From the NCBI RefSeq assembly GCF_900078315.1, contig NZ_FKBS01000012.1, forward strand, positions 41,460 through 105,459: a stretch of 64,000 bases of DNA, given 5' to 3'. This DNA comes from Bordetella ansorpii. GTDB taxonomy: Bacteria > Pseudomonadota > Gammaproteobacteria > Burkholderiales > Burkholderiaceae_B. The number at the start of each line of letters is the position of its first letter. Within the stretch, counting starts at the first letter, position 1. Below, in pieces: positions 9,001 through 15,108 of the stretch. The notes under the pieces were generated by a model, which did no database searches, had not been told where the DNA came from, and saw only the letters and a list, made by a program, of their open reading frames with translations. Both the position numbers and the translations under genes were made by a program.

Positions 9001-10954
9001 GCGGCCGGCCTTCGCGTCGGGGCTGCTGTCCGCCGCGGATACGCTGTCCAACACGTCCAAGGACGCCATTCGCGGCGCGTCGAACGGCTCCTACCCGCTG
9101 TTCGTCTTCGGTCCCAACTCGCCGCAGGAGCGGGCCTTGCATGCCGGCGACGGCACGCCCGCACGCTTCTACGCGGTCGACGGAGACGTGGTGGGCGTGA
9201 AGGCGGGCAGCACGACCTCGATGTTGAATCGCGGCTACCCGGATTGGACGACGGTCCCCCTGGCCCAGTGGTTCGAGGCGGCCACGCCGCTGGCGGTGCG
9301 CGCCGGCCGCGACATCCTGGACTTCAACGGGATCGCCTTGCACAACAATGCCAGCGACGTATCGGTGGTGCAGGCCGGGCGCGACATCGTGCATGCCGGC
9401 TTCACCGTGGCGGGGCCGGGCGCGGTCGTGCTGCAGGCCGGCCGCCAGTTCCGCCAGGACGACGTGGCCAGCGTGCGCAGCATCGGTCCGCTGGTGCGCG
9501 GCGATACGCGCCCGGGCGCCAGCATCGCGGTGCTGGCCGGCGTGGGCGCGGCGGGACCCGATTACACGGGCTTCCTGGCGCGCTATCTGGATGCGGCCAA
9601 CGCGATGGCGACCGGTCCGGGCAACGGCCTGGACGCCCAGCCCGACCGCGTGGTGCAGACTTACGGCGGCGAACTGACGCTGGCCGACTGGCTGCGCGCC
9701 CAATACGGCTATGCGGGCACGACGGAGGATGCCCCCGCCGAGTTGGCCCGGCGGCAGGCGCTGCGCGACGCCGATACGGAACAGCAGTACCGCAGCCTGG
9801 CCGAGGACTATCGCCAGGAAAGTCAGCTGTACCTGGTGAACTGGCTGCGCGACGTGCAAGGCTACGAAGGCGATGCGGACGGTGCACGCGCCGCGCTGGA
9901 GGCCCTGGCGCCCGCGCAGCGCGAGATCTACGCACGCCAGTTGTACTTCGCCGAACTGCGCAAGGGCGGCCGCGAGTACAACGACGAGGCGGGCCCGCGC
10001 TTCGGCAGCTACCTGCGCGGCCGGCGCGCCGTCAGTGCGTTCTTCCCGGAAATGGATGCGCAGGGGCAGGCGGTGTCGTATGGCGGCGACTTCACCATGT
10101 ACGGCGGCGCCGGCCTGCACACCGACTTCGGCGGCGGCATCCAGGTGCTGACGCCGGGCGGCTTGCAGCTCGTGGGCCTGGAGGGCGAAGCGCCGCCGGC
10201 CACGGCCGGCGTCGTCACCCAGGGCCGCGGCGACATCGAGATGTACGCGCAGTCCAGCATCCTGCTGGGCCAGAGCCGCATCATGACCACCTTCGGCGGG
10301 CATGTGCTGGCGTGGTCTGCCGAAGGCGACATCAACGCGGGCCGGGGCGCCAAGACCACCGTGGTCTACACGCCACCCAGGCGCGTCTACGATGCCGTGG
10401 GCAACGTGGCGCTCAGCCCCACCGTGCCCAGCAGCGGGGCCGGCATCGCCACGCTGAATCCGATTCCGGAGGTGCCGGCGGGCGACGTGGACCTGATCGC
10501 GCCGCTGGGCACGATCGACGCGGGCGAAGCGGGGATTCGCGTATCGGGCAACGTCAACATCGCGGCCTTGCAGGTGGTCAACGCGGCCAACATCCAGGTG
10601 CAGGGCGAGTCCAAGGGCATTCCGGTGGTGGCCGCGGTGAACGTGGGCGCGTTGACCAACGCCAGCGCGGCGGCCACCAGCGCGGCGACCTCGGCGCAGG
10701 ATGCCGTGGCGCGGTCGCGGGCAGCGGCCCAGAAGGCGCTGCCGTCCATCATCAGCGTGCAGGTGCTGGGCTTCGGCAACGAGCCCGCCTCGCGGCCGGC
10801 GCAGCCGCCGGGCGGCTCGGCGCCGCGCGCGGTCGAGCCCAGCGCGGATGCCGGGGGCCGGGTGCGGGTGCTGGGGCATGGCGACACGCTGCGTCCCGAG
10901 CTGATGGCGCACCTGACCGACGAGCAGCGCCGGCTGCTCGCGCAAGAACGTTGA
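2..10954 (+). CDS. Filamentous haemagglutinin-like giant surface protein, 5' end outside window
   Basis: The frame is open from base 2 to the TGA at 10952-10954, so about 3650 residues are visible and the true start, with signal peptide and TPS secretion domain, lies upstream. The visible part is almost all Gly/Ala/Asp/Thr/Val-rich short repeats (GGSI, GDLTV and LDLSG types), as expected of a right-handed beta-helix. A stretch at about 6480-6890 repeats an L-x-x-GT-x-L pattern. Bases 7166-7465 carry a tandem Trp/Cys motif. The C-terminus (about 10290-10790) has the EGDIN-GRGAKTT and VDLIAP-GTIDAGEAGIRVSGN signatures of the DUF3739 region of FHA-family outer-membrane proteins. It is probably exported by a two-partner TpsB transporter, which is not in the window. 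An adhesin or biofilm role is inferred from the family. The family call is firm; the function is not. Confidence 0.88.
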   Translation, partial: GEDGRLYSVDRAPGDLLYKGVYRGYEAASARWGEDATRYYYNPLIAPTSRFEPGYTVGRDAGTLVVSTASAVLEGRLVGETFQGTRQTEAPLPEAEGYGQSHSAQSRRGQLVVGDWRYYYDARNRTLVPTLGATSQNIGRIVVEQDVASIAQELDLSAALPDDRKGVLRLDTALLDQSPLGAIRLAAREHIAIDATLNTAAGGSITLYAPQVDIRADVVSRGGSIQAGNVLNQPNGQRIENVALAPLAGQTTHLNVAEGVRLDASGLWSDGLDGAQALAARVHRHGGSVSLQGTGDVVIAEGSVIDVSAGGVLQPDGELLGGRGGSVTLAADVLSDKTLPVGGRLAFDGQVQGFGIAGGGTLSVASAGVIVLGGERQAAQDADALWLDAGLFQTGFAQYTVNGHGGVTVAEGAAIDVAMPVYRKTPGETREPGAARDAALSLWTPPLYDEDPAKAMLTQRKGASLTLRSERNGQGGAIEVSEGARVAVDPGQSITLRGADQMTVLGSLVAPGGRISIDDTRPDTAAFDGVANAKSVWIGEHAVLDVAGRSHVALDRLGQRYGIVQDGGSIEIGGTLNWETGSLIPHGGRYMDRHLILRPGALLDASGAQAVLDLPGRGATTVASNGGSIILASSNSLYLDGQLRAAAGGAQAAGGLLGVALGGAFYFKNTVTPEVLVPRSLTLSQVQGASVLGAGLRAGESDPALAYGTAALGVDRIQAGGFGSFSLYATTLIQGDVDISLPQSLRLVGVPSVHDDAPAGTTLRLAAPHLFLDAAGFQIVEGGDSYTYPSETIPGLTTGWLKRGHQARLDADLIDLRGALNFNHYDDVLIASRGDIRMHKNIPVGTGDGTLLSAPNTLTVIAAQLYPVTGAAGGITVGYGFRLDNVRNPDAVLTLRRAEGALPDQPYSAFGVLSIKAPTIEQGGVLRAPLGLITVSGTDIGPSKVSFLPGSVTSVSAVGLDMPYGGTADGINYRYAGAAIDPTPAGGRASDGRISRRVEIEGVEIAVEPGAILDLSGGGELRGAAFVSGRGGSIDILAHAMADSNPAMGFASSGNGVYAIVPSFQGAYAPVVAESGAGLPAVGRQVTIEHALPGLAAGTYTLLPSSYALLPGAFRVEIGAATPHASAVTARTRGGSLATQGFLGTAHTGQRNALANTLLVTPAGVVRRHAQYNETSYAQFLLADAARRGIPRAMLPVDAATLTLTLGAGAGMNGRQALRVDGEARFAPAAGSAGYGGTLTVSGAAAGIEVLAPGQSPILGERAAAVSADALNALAPTRMVVGGALYGTYGSGRQGLGTDSDGGNVIVRNGVTLQAAEIVLASGAAGRIVVEQGATLNTLGQGAMPMDARNGLLIETQGTGALVVSNGDVTLLPPSFKNATRIELGACLSQCEGMARIVSEGSIAVATNGVFSMGEAVEYGTRNLMLSVSSLNLGSARSLAAAQAAGVLPPGMAMSQDVLDRLLRGNTALGTPALESLILTAGESVNVFGSMLFDTRGANGASSLQRLVLGAPAIYGYGAAGDTATIRANEFVWAGSLTADPATIIPGYDTPAAPGGAVLDRLGDGTLAITADVIRFDAAPYRTATSLVPANRLVLGFSALTLDAATRITAKDTGSLAVHHAVDGYEDGRGWQYRGGDIVVHTPLLTAEAGATLEVRAGGALTVQGTGNASGTSNALGGSLSLAAQRISLDTTVALPSGKLTLDAQQDIVLGDAAHLDLAGREIAMHDVKQYSWGGDLVMKSAEGDITQAAGSVIDLSARYNRGGRLQATALGASAGHLDLAGAVLGSASGLYDAGGTYVPYDAAEITLRAQTLADFQGLNTRLNDGGVVGARRFQVKQGDLTVGDEVRARHVEIVADGGSLTVNGRIDASGVQVGSIYLAAQRDLTINGQLDAHGTYLRRDSYGKIIDSPNRAIIDLTSRQGTLTLGAGASFDLRAGTAQPERHDGVMRGTLDLNVLRTGGNDARGALAGSGDGANGVALNVAGTPVIQGAGLVAVNAFRRYTDAPLAAELDINHKRPQLISQGYFGNEEQGIHKENLDFMQLASGNAALGDTLSRLGARLRPGVEIASATADGDLTVVGDLDLSGYRYGPDADISRRGFGEPGVLVLRAGGNLNIHGSINDGFAPPPDTPDDKEGWLLVEGRYNPTTGQTPFGGDLVIPVDSVTLDTGTVFPAGRALNYDLPAQAATLPAGTELPVGVTLAGDLALSAGLVLTGQVTLADGTVLAAGTVLQNAVTLGSGAQLGAGFRLRSAASVQAFTWPKGIALPTALTASGQIVLARGAIIPSQTKVELPGDAPVSLRPVGPDGTQGRNWAVAPMLPAGATSWDLTLVAGSDLESADVRSRNALGTGDIVLADTHYGRLASFTRRTVGGGGGMRLSETAAIAYGVPELAGKTAAEAEAWFQETYGMGWMDWFGESFEDFCSQAGNCVASSGPRLTQAWVDANAMPELLGMTYAEAENWFQTNYQLGWMDWFGISFEDSCATAGFCEGDAGQAPEVITEYAYRYGTPSFSVLRTGTGDLSMAAGRDVGMMSVYGVYTAGTPTSVGAADARFELARGGVTEGSALGPYQGSEFAGAMSVYRAWYPDQGGNLTVSAGRDVYGDAWGDNAQNGVSYPGQDWSRQASSAVGNWLWRQGGQDIPGVQDIDASWWINFGTYANRFERVDGQPRLVGFTGFGTLGGGNLSLSADRHAGVREARGDALVSLSDATPRSQGLVVAVGSSGRVVDGELVLTGGGDLDLRIGGALNPNVRATQQSDGATGNGGTFRSGGGSIDHLDLNGVLTNLRGNLTLSAGKVGAVSRYYGDGAGLRASDPFALSGGLGMGGPVLMLGDAPAWLQTRGDLVLAGTGDPGRTQLLNTTPYSKIGAAEPESAGGESWFSLWTGATAVNLLSAGGNLVPISFYGNYKKGSNLGWEVTHYASSSTVANYYIVYPSILRAVAADGNVILPVVPTNLSSQRYTLMLAPSASGELSFLAGGSVLANGGPAVTLSGADTALPNPLRPAFASGLLSAADTLSNTSKDAIRGASNGSYPLFVFGPNSPQERALHAGDGTPARFYAVDGDVVGVKAGSTTSMLNRGYPDWTTVPLAQWFEAATPLAVRAGRDILDFNGIALHNNASDVSVVQAGRDIVHAGFTVAGPGAVVLQAGRQFRQDDVASVRSIGPLVRGDTRPGASIAVLAGVGAAGPDYTGFLARYLDAANAMATGPGNGLDAQPDRVVQTYGGELTLADWLRAQYGYAGTTEDAPAELARRQALRDADTEQQYRSLAEDYRQESQLYLVNWLRDVQGYEGDADGARAALEALAPAQREIYARQLYFAELRKGGREYNDEAGPRFGSYLRGRRAVSAFFPEMDAQGQAVSYGGDFTMYGGAGLHTDFGGGIQVLTPGGLQLVGLEGEAPPATAGVVTQGRGDIEMYAQSSILLGQSRIMTTFGGHVLAWSAEGDINAGRGAKTTVVYTPPRRVYDAVGNVALSPTVPSSGAGIATLNPIPEVPAGDVDLIAPLGTIDAGEAGIRVSGNVNIAALQVVNAANIQVQGESKGIPVVAAVNVGALTNASAAATSAATSAQDAVARSRAAAQKALPSIISVQVLGFGNEPASRPAQPPGGSAPRAVEPSADAGGRVRVLGHGDTLRPELMAHLTDEQRRLLAQER
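7166..7465 (+). repeat. Tandem 41-residue Trp/Cys motif inside the FHA-like gene
   Basis: Two ungapped 41-codon units (7166-7288 and 7343-7465) lie 177 bases apart in the same frame. They are identical at 28 of 41 positions by eye. Both contain GWMDWFG followed by SFED, and each ends with two cysteines six residues apart. The units are aromatic and acidic, unlike the surrounding Gly/Ala/Val beta-helix. Confidence 0.85.
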
Positions 10955-10967
10955 GGCGACCCAGGTC

Positions 10968-11816
10968 ATGGACATGATCGGGATCCATAGCGGGGGCGGG
11001 GAGTCCAGCCCGAATACCGGCTGGGGCGATGGGTGCATCGCTTCGACCGGAGACTGGGCAGGGGACGCCTGCCGGTATGCGGCCGGTGCGGCGGAACCGG
11101 TCCGGCAGCAGCCCCTTCACAAGGCGGCGTTACCGGCACGAAGCCAGCACGGACAGGGGCAAGGGACGAAGGATGTCCGCGGTTTTGTTCCCACGTTGCG
11201 TGAAGTCCTGGCTTCCAACTATGCGCTGCTGCAGCGCCGCCTGCAGCGTCGCCTGGACAGCGAGGACCTGGCCAGCGACTGCCTGCACGAAGCCTGGTTG
11301 CGGCTGGGAGACGCCAGCGTGCCGGCGTCGATCAGGCACCCGCAAGCCTATGTCTATCGCGTCGCCTGCAACGTGGCCATGGACATGCTGCGGACCCAGC
11401 GGCCGGGGCTGCATCACTGCCTGGACGAGGACGGCATGGATGCGTTGCCCGACGCCGCGCCGGGACCCGAAACCGTTGCGCAGGCGCGGTCTGGCCTGGC
11501 GGCGCTCGAGCGCGCGATGGATCGGCTGCCGGCGGGACACCGTACTGTGCTGTCCGCGCTGCGGCTGGAAGACCAGACCCGTACCGAAGTGGCGGACCGG
11601 CACGGCATGTCCCTGCGCCGGGTCGATACCGTGTTGCGGCAGGCCCTGGATTACTGCGCGCAGGCTTGCGGGGAGACCGTGCGGGTAGGCGTCAGCGGTC
11701 CGCGGCGGGCCTTGCCCCGGCGCTGGCGGAGACAGGCAGAGGCGGGCCTGCTGCCGGCGTCCCCCCACGCGGCCGCTGCCCGCCCGCGCGGGGTCGCGCG
11801 CCTGGCATCCCGGTGA
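10968..11816 (+). CDS. ECF-type sigma factor (FecI-like), start uncertain
   Basis: Region 2 is clear (RRLDSEDLASDCLHEAWLRL, then PQAYVYRVACNVAMDMLR), and so is region 4 (LERAMDRLPAGHRTVLSALRLEDQTRTEVA followed by MSLRRVDTVLRQAL). Both fit the short FecI-like ECF sigma factors that direct RNA polymerase to surface or iron-uptake genes. The first ATG in frame is 13 bases after the FHA-like stop, suggesting translation coupled to that gene, but the first 70 codons do not look like sigma factor. The first in-frame start near the conserved part is a TTG at 11196. An ATG at 11173 with a good Shine-Dalgarno (GACGAAGG) is out of frame, so a frameshift near 11175-11195 is possible. About 50 basic residues trail region 4. 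No FecR-type anti-sigma gene follows. Confidence 0.72.
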   Translation: MDMIGIHSGGGESSPNTGWGDGCIASTGDWAGDACRYAAGAAEPVRQQPLHKAALPARSQHGQGQGTKDVRGFVPTLREVLASNYALLQRRLQRRLDSEDLASDCLHEAWLRLGDASVPASIRHPQAYVYRVACNVAMDMLRTQRPGLHHCLDEDGMDALPDAAPGPETVAQARSGLAALERAMDRLPAGHRTVLSALRLEDQTRTEVADRHGMSLRRVDTVLRQALDYCAQACGETVRVGVSGPRRALPRRWRRQAEAGLLPASPHAAAARPRGVARLASR

Positions 11817-11986
11817 CCGGCGCCCTCCGGCCCGAGGGGAGCAAGGCGGCATGACGGCGTAATGCCCACGGGCCTGGTGAGTTCGGTTCGCGAAGCCCGG
11901 ACGGCAGGACAGGCATGCCGGGCCTGACCTCGACGTCATAGCACGGCGCAGCCCCTCGTGCAGGCAGATGGCCAGGATTGGGGCGA

Positions 11987-12913
11987 TCAGGCGCCGAGTC
12001 CCAACAGGCTTTCACAGAGCTTGGGCGACTTCAACCGTTCCAGCCACCACGCCAGCCCCGCGCCGGGCTGGCGCGCCTGCCACGCGTACACCACGTTCTC
12101 GTCCAGCGAAACGCCGCCGTCGACGGGACACACCACCAGCCGCCCTTGCGTGATGTAGGGCGCGGCCAGCGTCAACGGCAGGTAGCCGCAGCCCAGTCCG
12201 CGCATCTGCGCCTCGATCTTGCCCTGCATGTTGGGCATCACGATCAGGGGCTGCTGGTTCAGCAGCCCGCGCGTGCGGGTGGGCAGGTCGCGCGAGGTAT
12301 CGGCCACCACCACCGCGCAATAGGCCGAGATGTCCGCGGGCAGCAGCGGCCGGTTCAGCGCGGCCAGCGGATGATGCGGCGCCACGCAGAACGCGAACTG
12401 CGTCTGGCCCATGGCCTGCGAGCGGAAGGCGTTGCCCGGCGGCGAACCCGCCGCGTCCGCGCCGATGATGAGGTCGGCCCGTCCTGACGCCAACGCATCC
12501 CAGATGCCGCTGAGGACTTCGCTGGAAAAGCGCAGCGTGGTGCCGGGGCCGGCGATGCGGAAGTCCTCGATGATCTCGTACAGCGGCTGCCAAGGCAGCA
12601 CGGCGCTGACGGCGATGCGCAGCTCCACCTCCCAGCCCGTGGCCACGCGCTTGACGCGGTAGGCCAGTTCATCGAGCGATTGCAGCACGTGGCGGCCTTC
12701 GTGCAGCAGGGTTTCGCCCGCCGGCGTCAGTTGCGCCCGGTGGCCGCTGCGGTCGAACAGCAGCACGTCCAGCCCATCTTCCAGCTTGCGGATGGCGTAG
12801 GTGACGGCCGAAGGCACCTTGCCCAGCTCGCGCGCCGCGCGGGCGAAGCTGCCGTGGCGGGCGATGGCGTCGACCATCGACAGCAGTTCGGGGGTGATGG
12901 GCTGTTGGCTCAT
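11987..12913 (-). CDS. LysR-family regulator, YhaJ-like
   Basis: A 308-residue LysR-type transcriptional regulator. The N-terminal winged helix-turn-helix (about residues 8-67, SFARAARELGKVPSAVTYAIRKLE) is followed by a substrate-binding-like effector domain. Wording such as VPSAVTYAIRKLED and LFDRSGHR closely resembles E. coli YhaJ, which in E. coli lies next to the pirin-like gene yhaK. Here it is likewise divergent from a YhaK-like pirin gene at 13096. The 182-base gap holds a perfect T-N11-A palindrome at 12950-12964 that is the likely operator. The regulator probably controls the pirin pair and itself; its inducer is unknown. Confidence 0.85.
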   Translation of the reverse strand: MSQQPITPELLSMVDAIARHGSFARAARELGKVPSAVTYAIRKLEDGLDVLLFDRSGHRAQLTPAGETLLHEGRHVLQSLDELAYRVKRVATGWEVELRIAVSAVLPWQPLYEIIEDFRIAGPGTTLRFSSEVLSGIWDALASGRADLIIGADAAGSPPGNAFRSQAMGQTQFAFCVAPHHPLAALNRPLLPADISAYCAVVVADTSRDLPTRTRGLLNQQPLIVMPNMQGKIEAQMRGLGCGYLPLTLAAPYITQGRLVVCPVDGGVSLDENVVYAWQARQPGAGLAWWLERLKSPKLCESLLGLGA

Positions 12914-12949
12914 GGGGAGAGATCGCGCGAAAGGGCGGCCGAAAAGTCG

Positions 12950-12964
12950 TTCAAATTATTTGAA
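12950..12964. promoter_or_regulatory. Palindromic LysR-type operator candidate
   Basis: TTCAAATTATTTGAA is a perfect 15-base palindrome about a central T and contains the T-N11-A pattern typical of LysR binding sites. It is AT-rich in a G+C-rich setting. It lies between the divergent LysR (start 12913) and pirin (start 13096) genes. Confidence 0.6.
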
Positions 12965-13095
12965 TAATCTCATCAATGCCGTTCAATCTCAAGGCGACGG
13001 GCGACGCGCACAATGCGTTTCATGCGGTGAACGACGAGGCCAACCGGCTGCGTTCCCCCCACCAGAGTCATTCATGATTTCCAAAGGAGTTTGCC

Positions 13096-13794
<699 letters not shown>

Positions 13795-13799
13795 GCGAG

Positions 13800-13831
13800 G
13801 CCGGGCGGCGTGTGACCACCCGCCGCCCGGC
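13800..13831 (+). terminator. GC-rich hairpin between the two pirin genes
   Basis: An 11-base perfect stem (GCCGGGCGGCG, with its complement at 13821-13831) around a 10-base loop begins six bases after the first pirin stop. There is no T run after it, so it may be a factor-dependent end, a pause, or an mRNA-stabilising hairpin rather than an intrinsic terminator. Confidence 0.45.
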
Positions 13832-13987
13832 GGCCGGGGTATCGTGACCCAAGTCTGAACGATGCCCCGGCCGCGTGTCCCCGCCTTTGTGGCGGCAAGC
13901 AGCAAGTCCTTGAATCCGTTTTCGTTGCGCCGAGCCCGCCATCGAGGCGCCGGCCCGATCCCAAGCAAGCACACCCAGGAGTTTTCC

Positions 13988-14887
13988 ATGTCCGACCTGT
14001 CTACCGCCGTCGATACCATCGTTATCCCCCGCACCAGCGACATCGGCAATTTCGAGGTGCGCCGCGCGCTGCCCTCGGCGCAGCGCCGCTCGGTCGGTCC
14101 CTTCGTGTTTCTGGACGAGATGGGCCCGGCGGTGATGCCGGCCGACATCGGCATCGACGTGCGTCCGCATCCGCACATCGGCCTGGAGACGGTCACCTAT
14201 CTGTTCGACGGCTCGCTGGTGCACCGCGACAGCCAGAACAACACCAAGACCATCCTGCCGGGCGAAGTGAACTGGATGACGGCCGGCCGCGGCATCGTGC
14301 ACTCCGAGCGTTCGTCGCCCGAGGCGCGCGCCGTGGCGCAGCGCATGTTCGGCCTGCAGATGTGGGTGGCATTGCCGCGCGAGCATGAAGAGACCGATCC
14401 GGGTTTCGTGCATTACGGCCGCGACGCGCAGCCCGTCGTCGAAGGCGAGGGCGTGCACGTGCAGGTGGTGGCCGGCTCGCTGTTCGGCAAGACCTCGGCC
14501 GTGCGCACGCTGTCGCCGTTGTTCTACGGCGACATCACCTTGCAGCCGGGCGCGTCGGTGGACGTGCCGGCCGAGCATGAAGAGCGCGCCGCCTACCTGG
14601 CCGAAGGCTGTGTCACCGTGGAAGGCATCCAGCACGATCGCGGCCGCCTGCTGGTGTTCGCGCCGGGCCGCACCGTCACGGTCACCAATACCGGCAACAC
14701 GCCGGCCCGCTTCGCCATCGTGGGCGGCGAGCCGCTGGATGCGCCGCGCTTCCTGTGGTGGAACTTCGTGTCCAGCAGCAAGGACCGCATCGAGCAGGCC
14801 AAGCAGGATTGGCGGCGCAACCGGTTCGATCAGGTGGTGCAGGGCGACGAGACCGAGTTCATTCCCTTGCCGGAAAACCGCGCTTGA
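13988..14887 (+). CDS. Pirin-family cupin protein (second copy)
   Basis: A 299-residue pirin homologue. The open frame extends upstream, but the ATG at 13988 is chosen because AGGAG stands at 13977-13981 and the homologous N-terminus begins there. Metal ligands are His61, His63, His105 and Glu107 (RPHPHIGLETVTYLFDG and GRGIVHSE). It is longer than the first pirin and only distantly similar, so this is not a recent duplication. It is followed by a clear intrinsic terminator. Its role is probably redox- or stress-linked metal-dependent dioxygenase or regulatory activity; the substrate is unknown. Confidence 0.9.
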   Translation: MSDLSTAVDTIVIPRTSDIGNFEVRRALPSAQRRSVGPFVFLDEMGPAVMPADIGIDVRPHPHIGLETVTYLFDGSLVHRDSQNNTKTILPGEVNWMTAGRGIVHSERSSPEARAVAQRMFGLQMWVALPREHEETDPGFVHYGRDAQPVVEGEGVHVQVVAGSLFGKTSAVRTLSPLFYGDITLQPGASVDVPAEHEERAAYLAEGCVTVEGIQHDRGRLLVFAPGRTVTVTNTGNTPARFAIVGGEPLDAPRFLWWNFVSSSKDRIEQAKQDWRRNRFDQVVQGDETEFIPLPENRA

Positions 14888-14918
14888 AGCACTGACAATC
14901 CCGTTTCAATCTGTCTTG

Positions 14919-14942
14919 GACCGCGCAATGCGCGGTCTTTTT
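14919..14942 (+). terminator. Intrinsic terminator after the pirin pair
   Basis: GACCGCGC, a three-base loop (AAT), then GCGCGGTC makes a perfect 8-base stem, followed directly by TTTTT. It lies 32 bases after the second pirin stop and separates that unit from the autotransporter gene. Confidence 0.9.
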
Positions 14943-14950
14943 GTATTTTC

Positions 14951-14980
14951 TTAAATAAAAACGAAATGTTCCGTTATAAA
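14951..14980 (+). promoter_or_regulatory. Possible promoter of the autotransporter gene
   Basis: The stretch after the terminator is unusually AT-rich and contains TTATAAA (14974-14980), a reasonable -10 element about 130 bases before the chosen start codon. The -35 candidate TTAAAT at 14951 is weak. This rests on composition and position only. Confidence 0.25.
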
Positions 14981-15108
14981 TGCGCCAGATGAACGGCGCG
15001 GAGGACGCAGCTCGCCAGCAGTGTCGGCGCGCCCGCGCCGTAGGCTATCGATTCGGTTTCGCGATCGAACGCGCGATACCTACAGAACATTTTCAGGGAA
15101 ATACGCCG

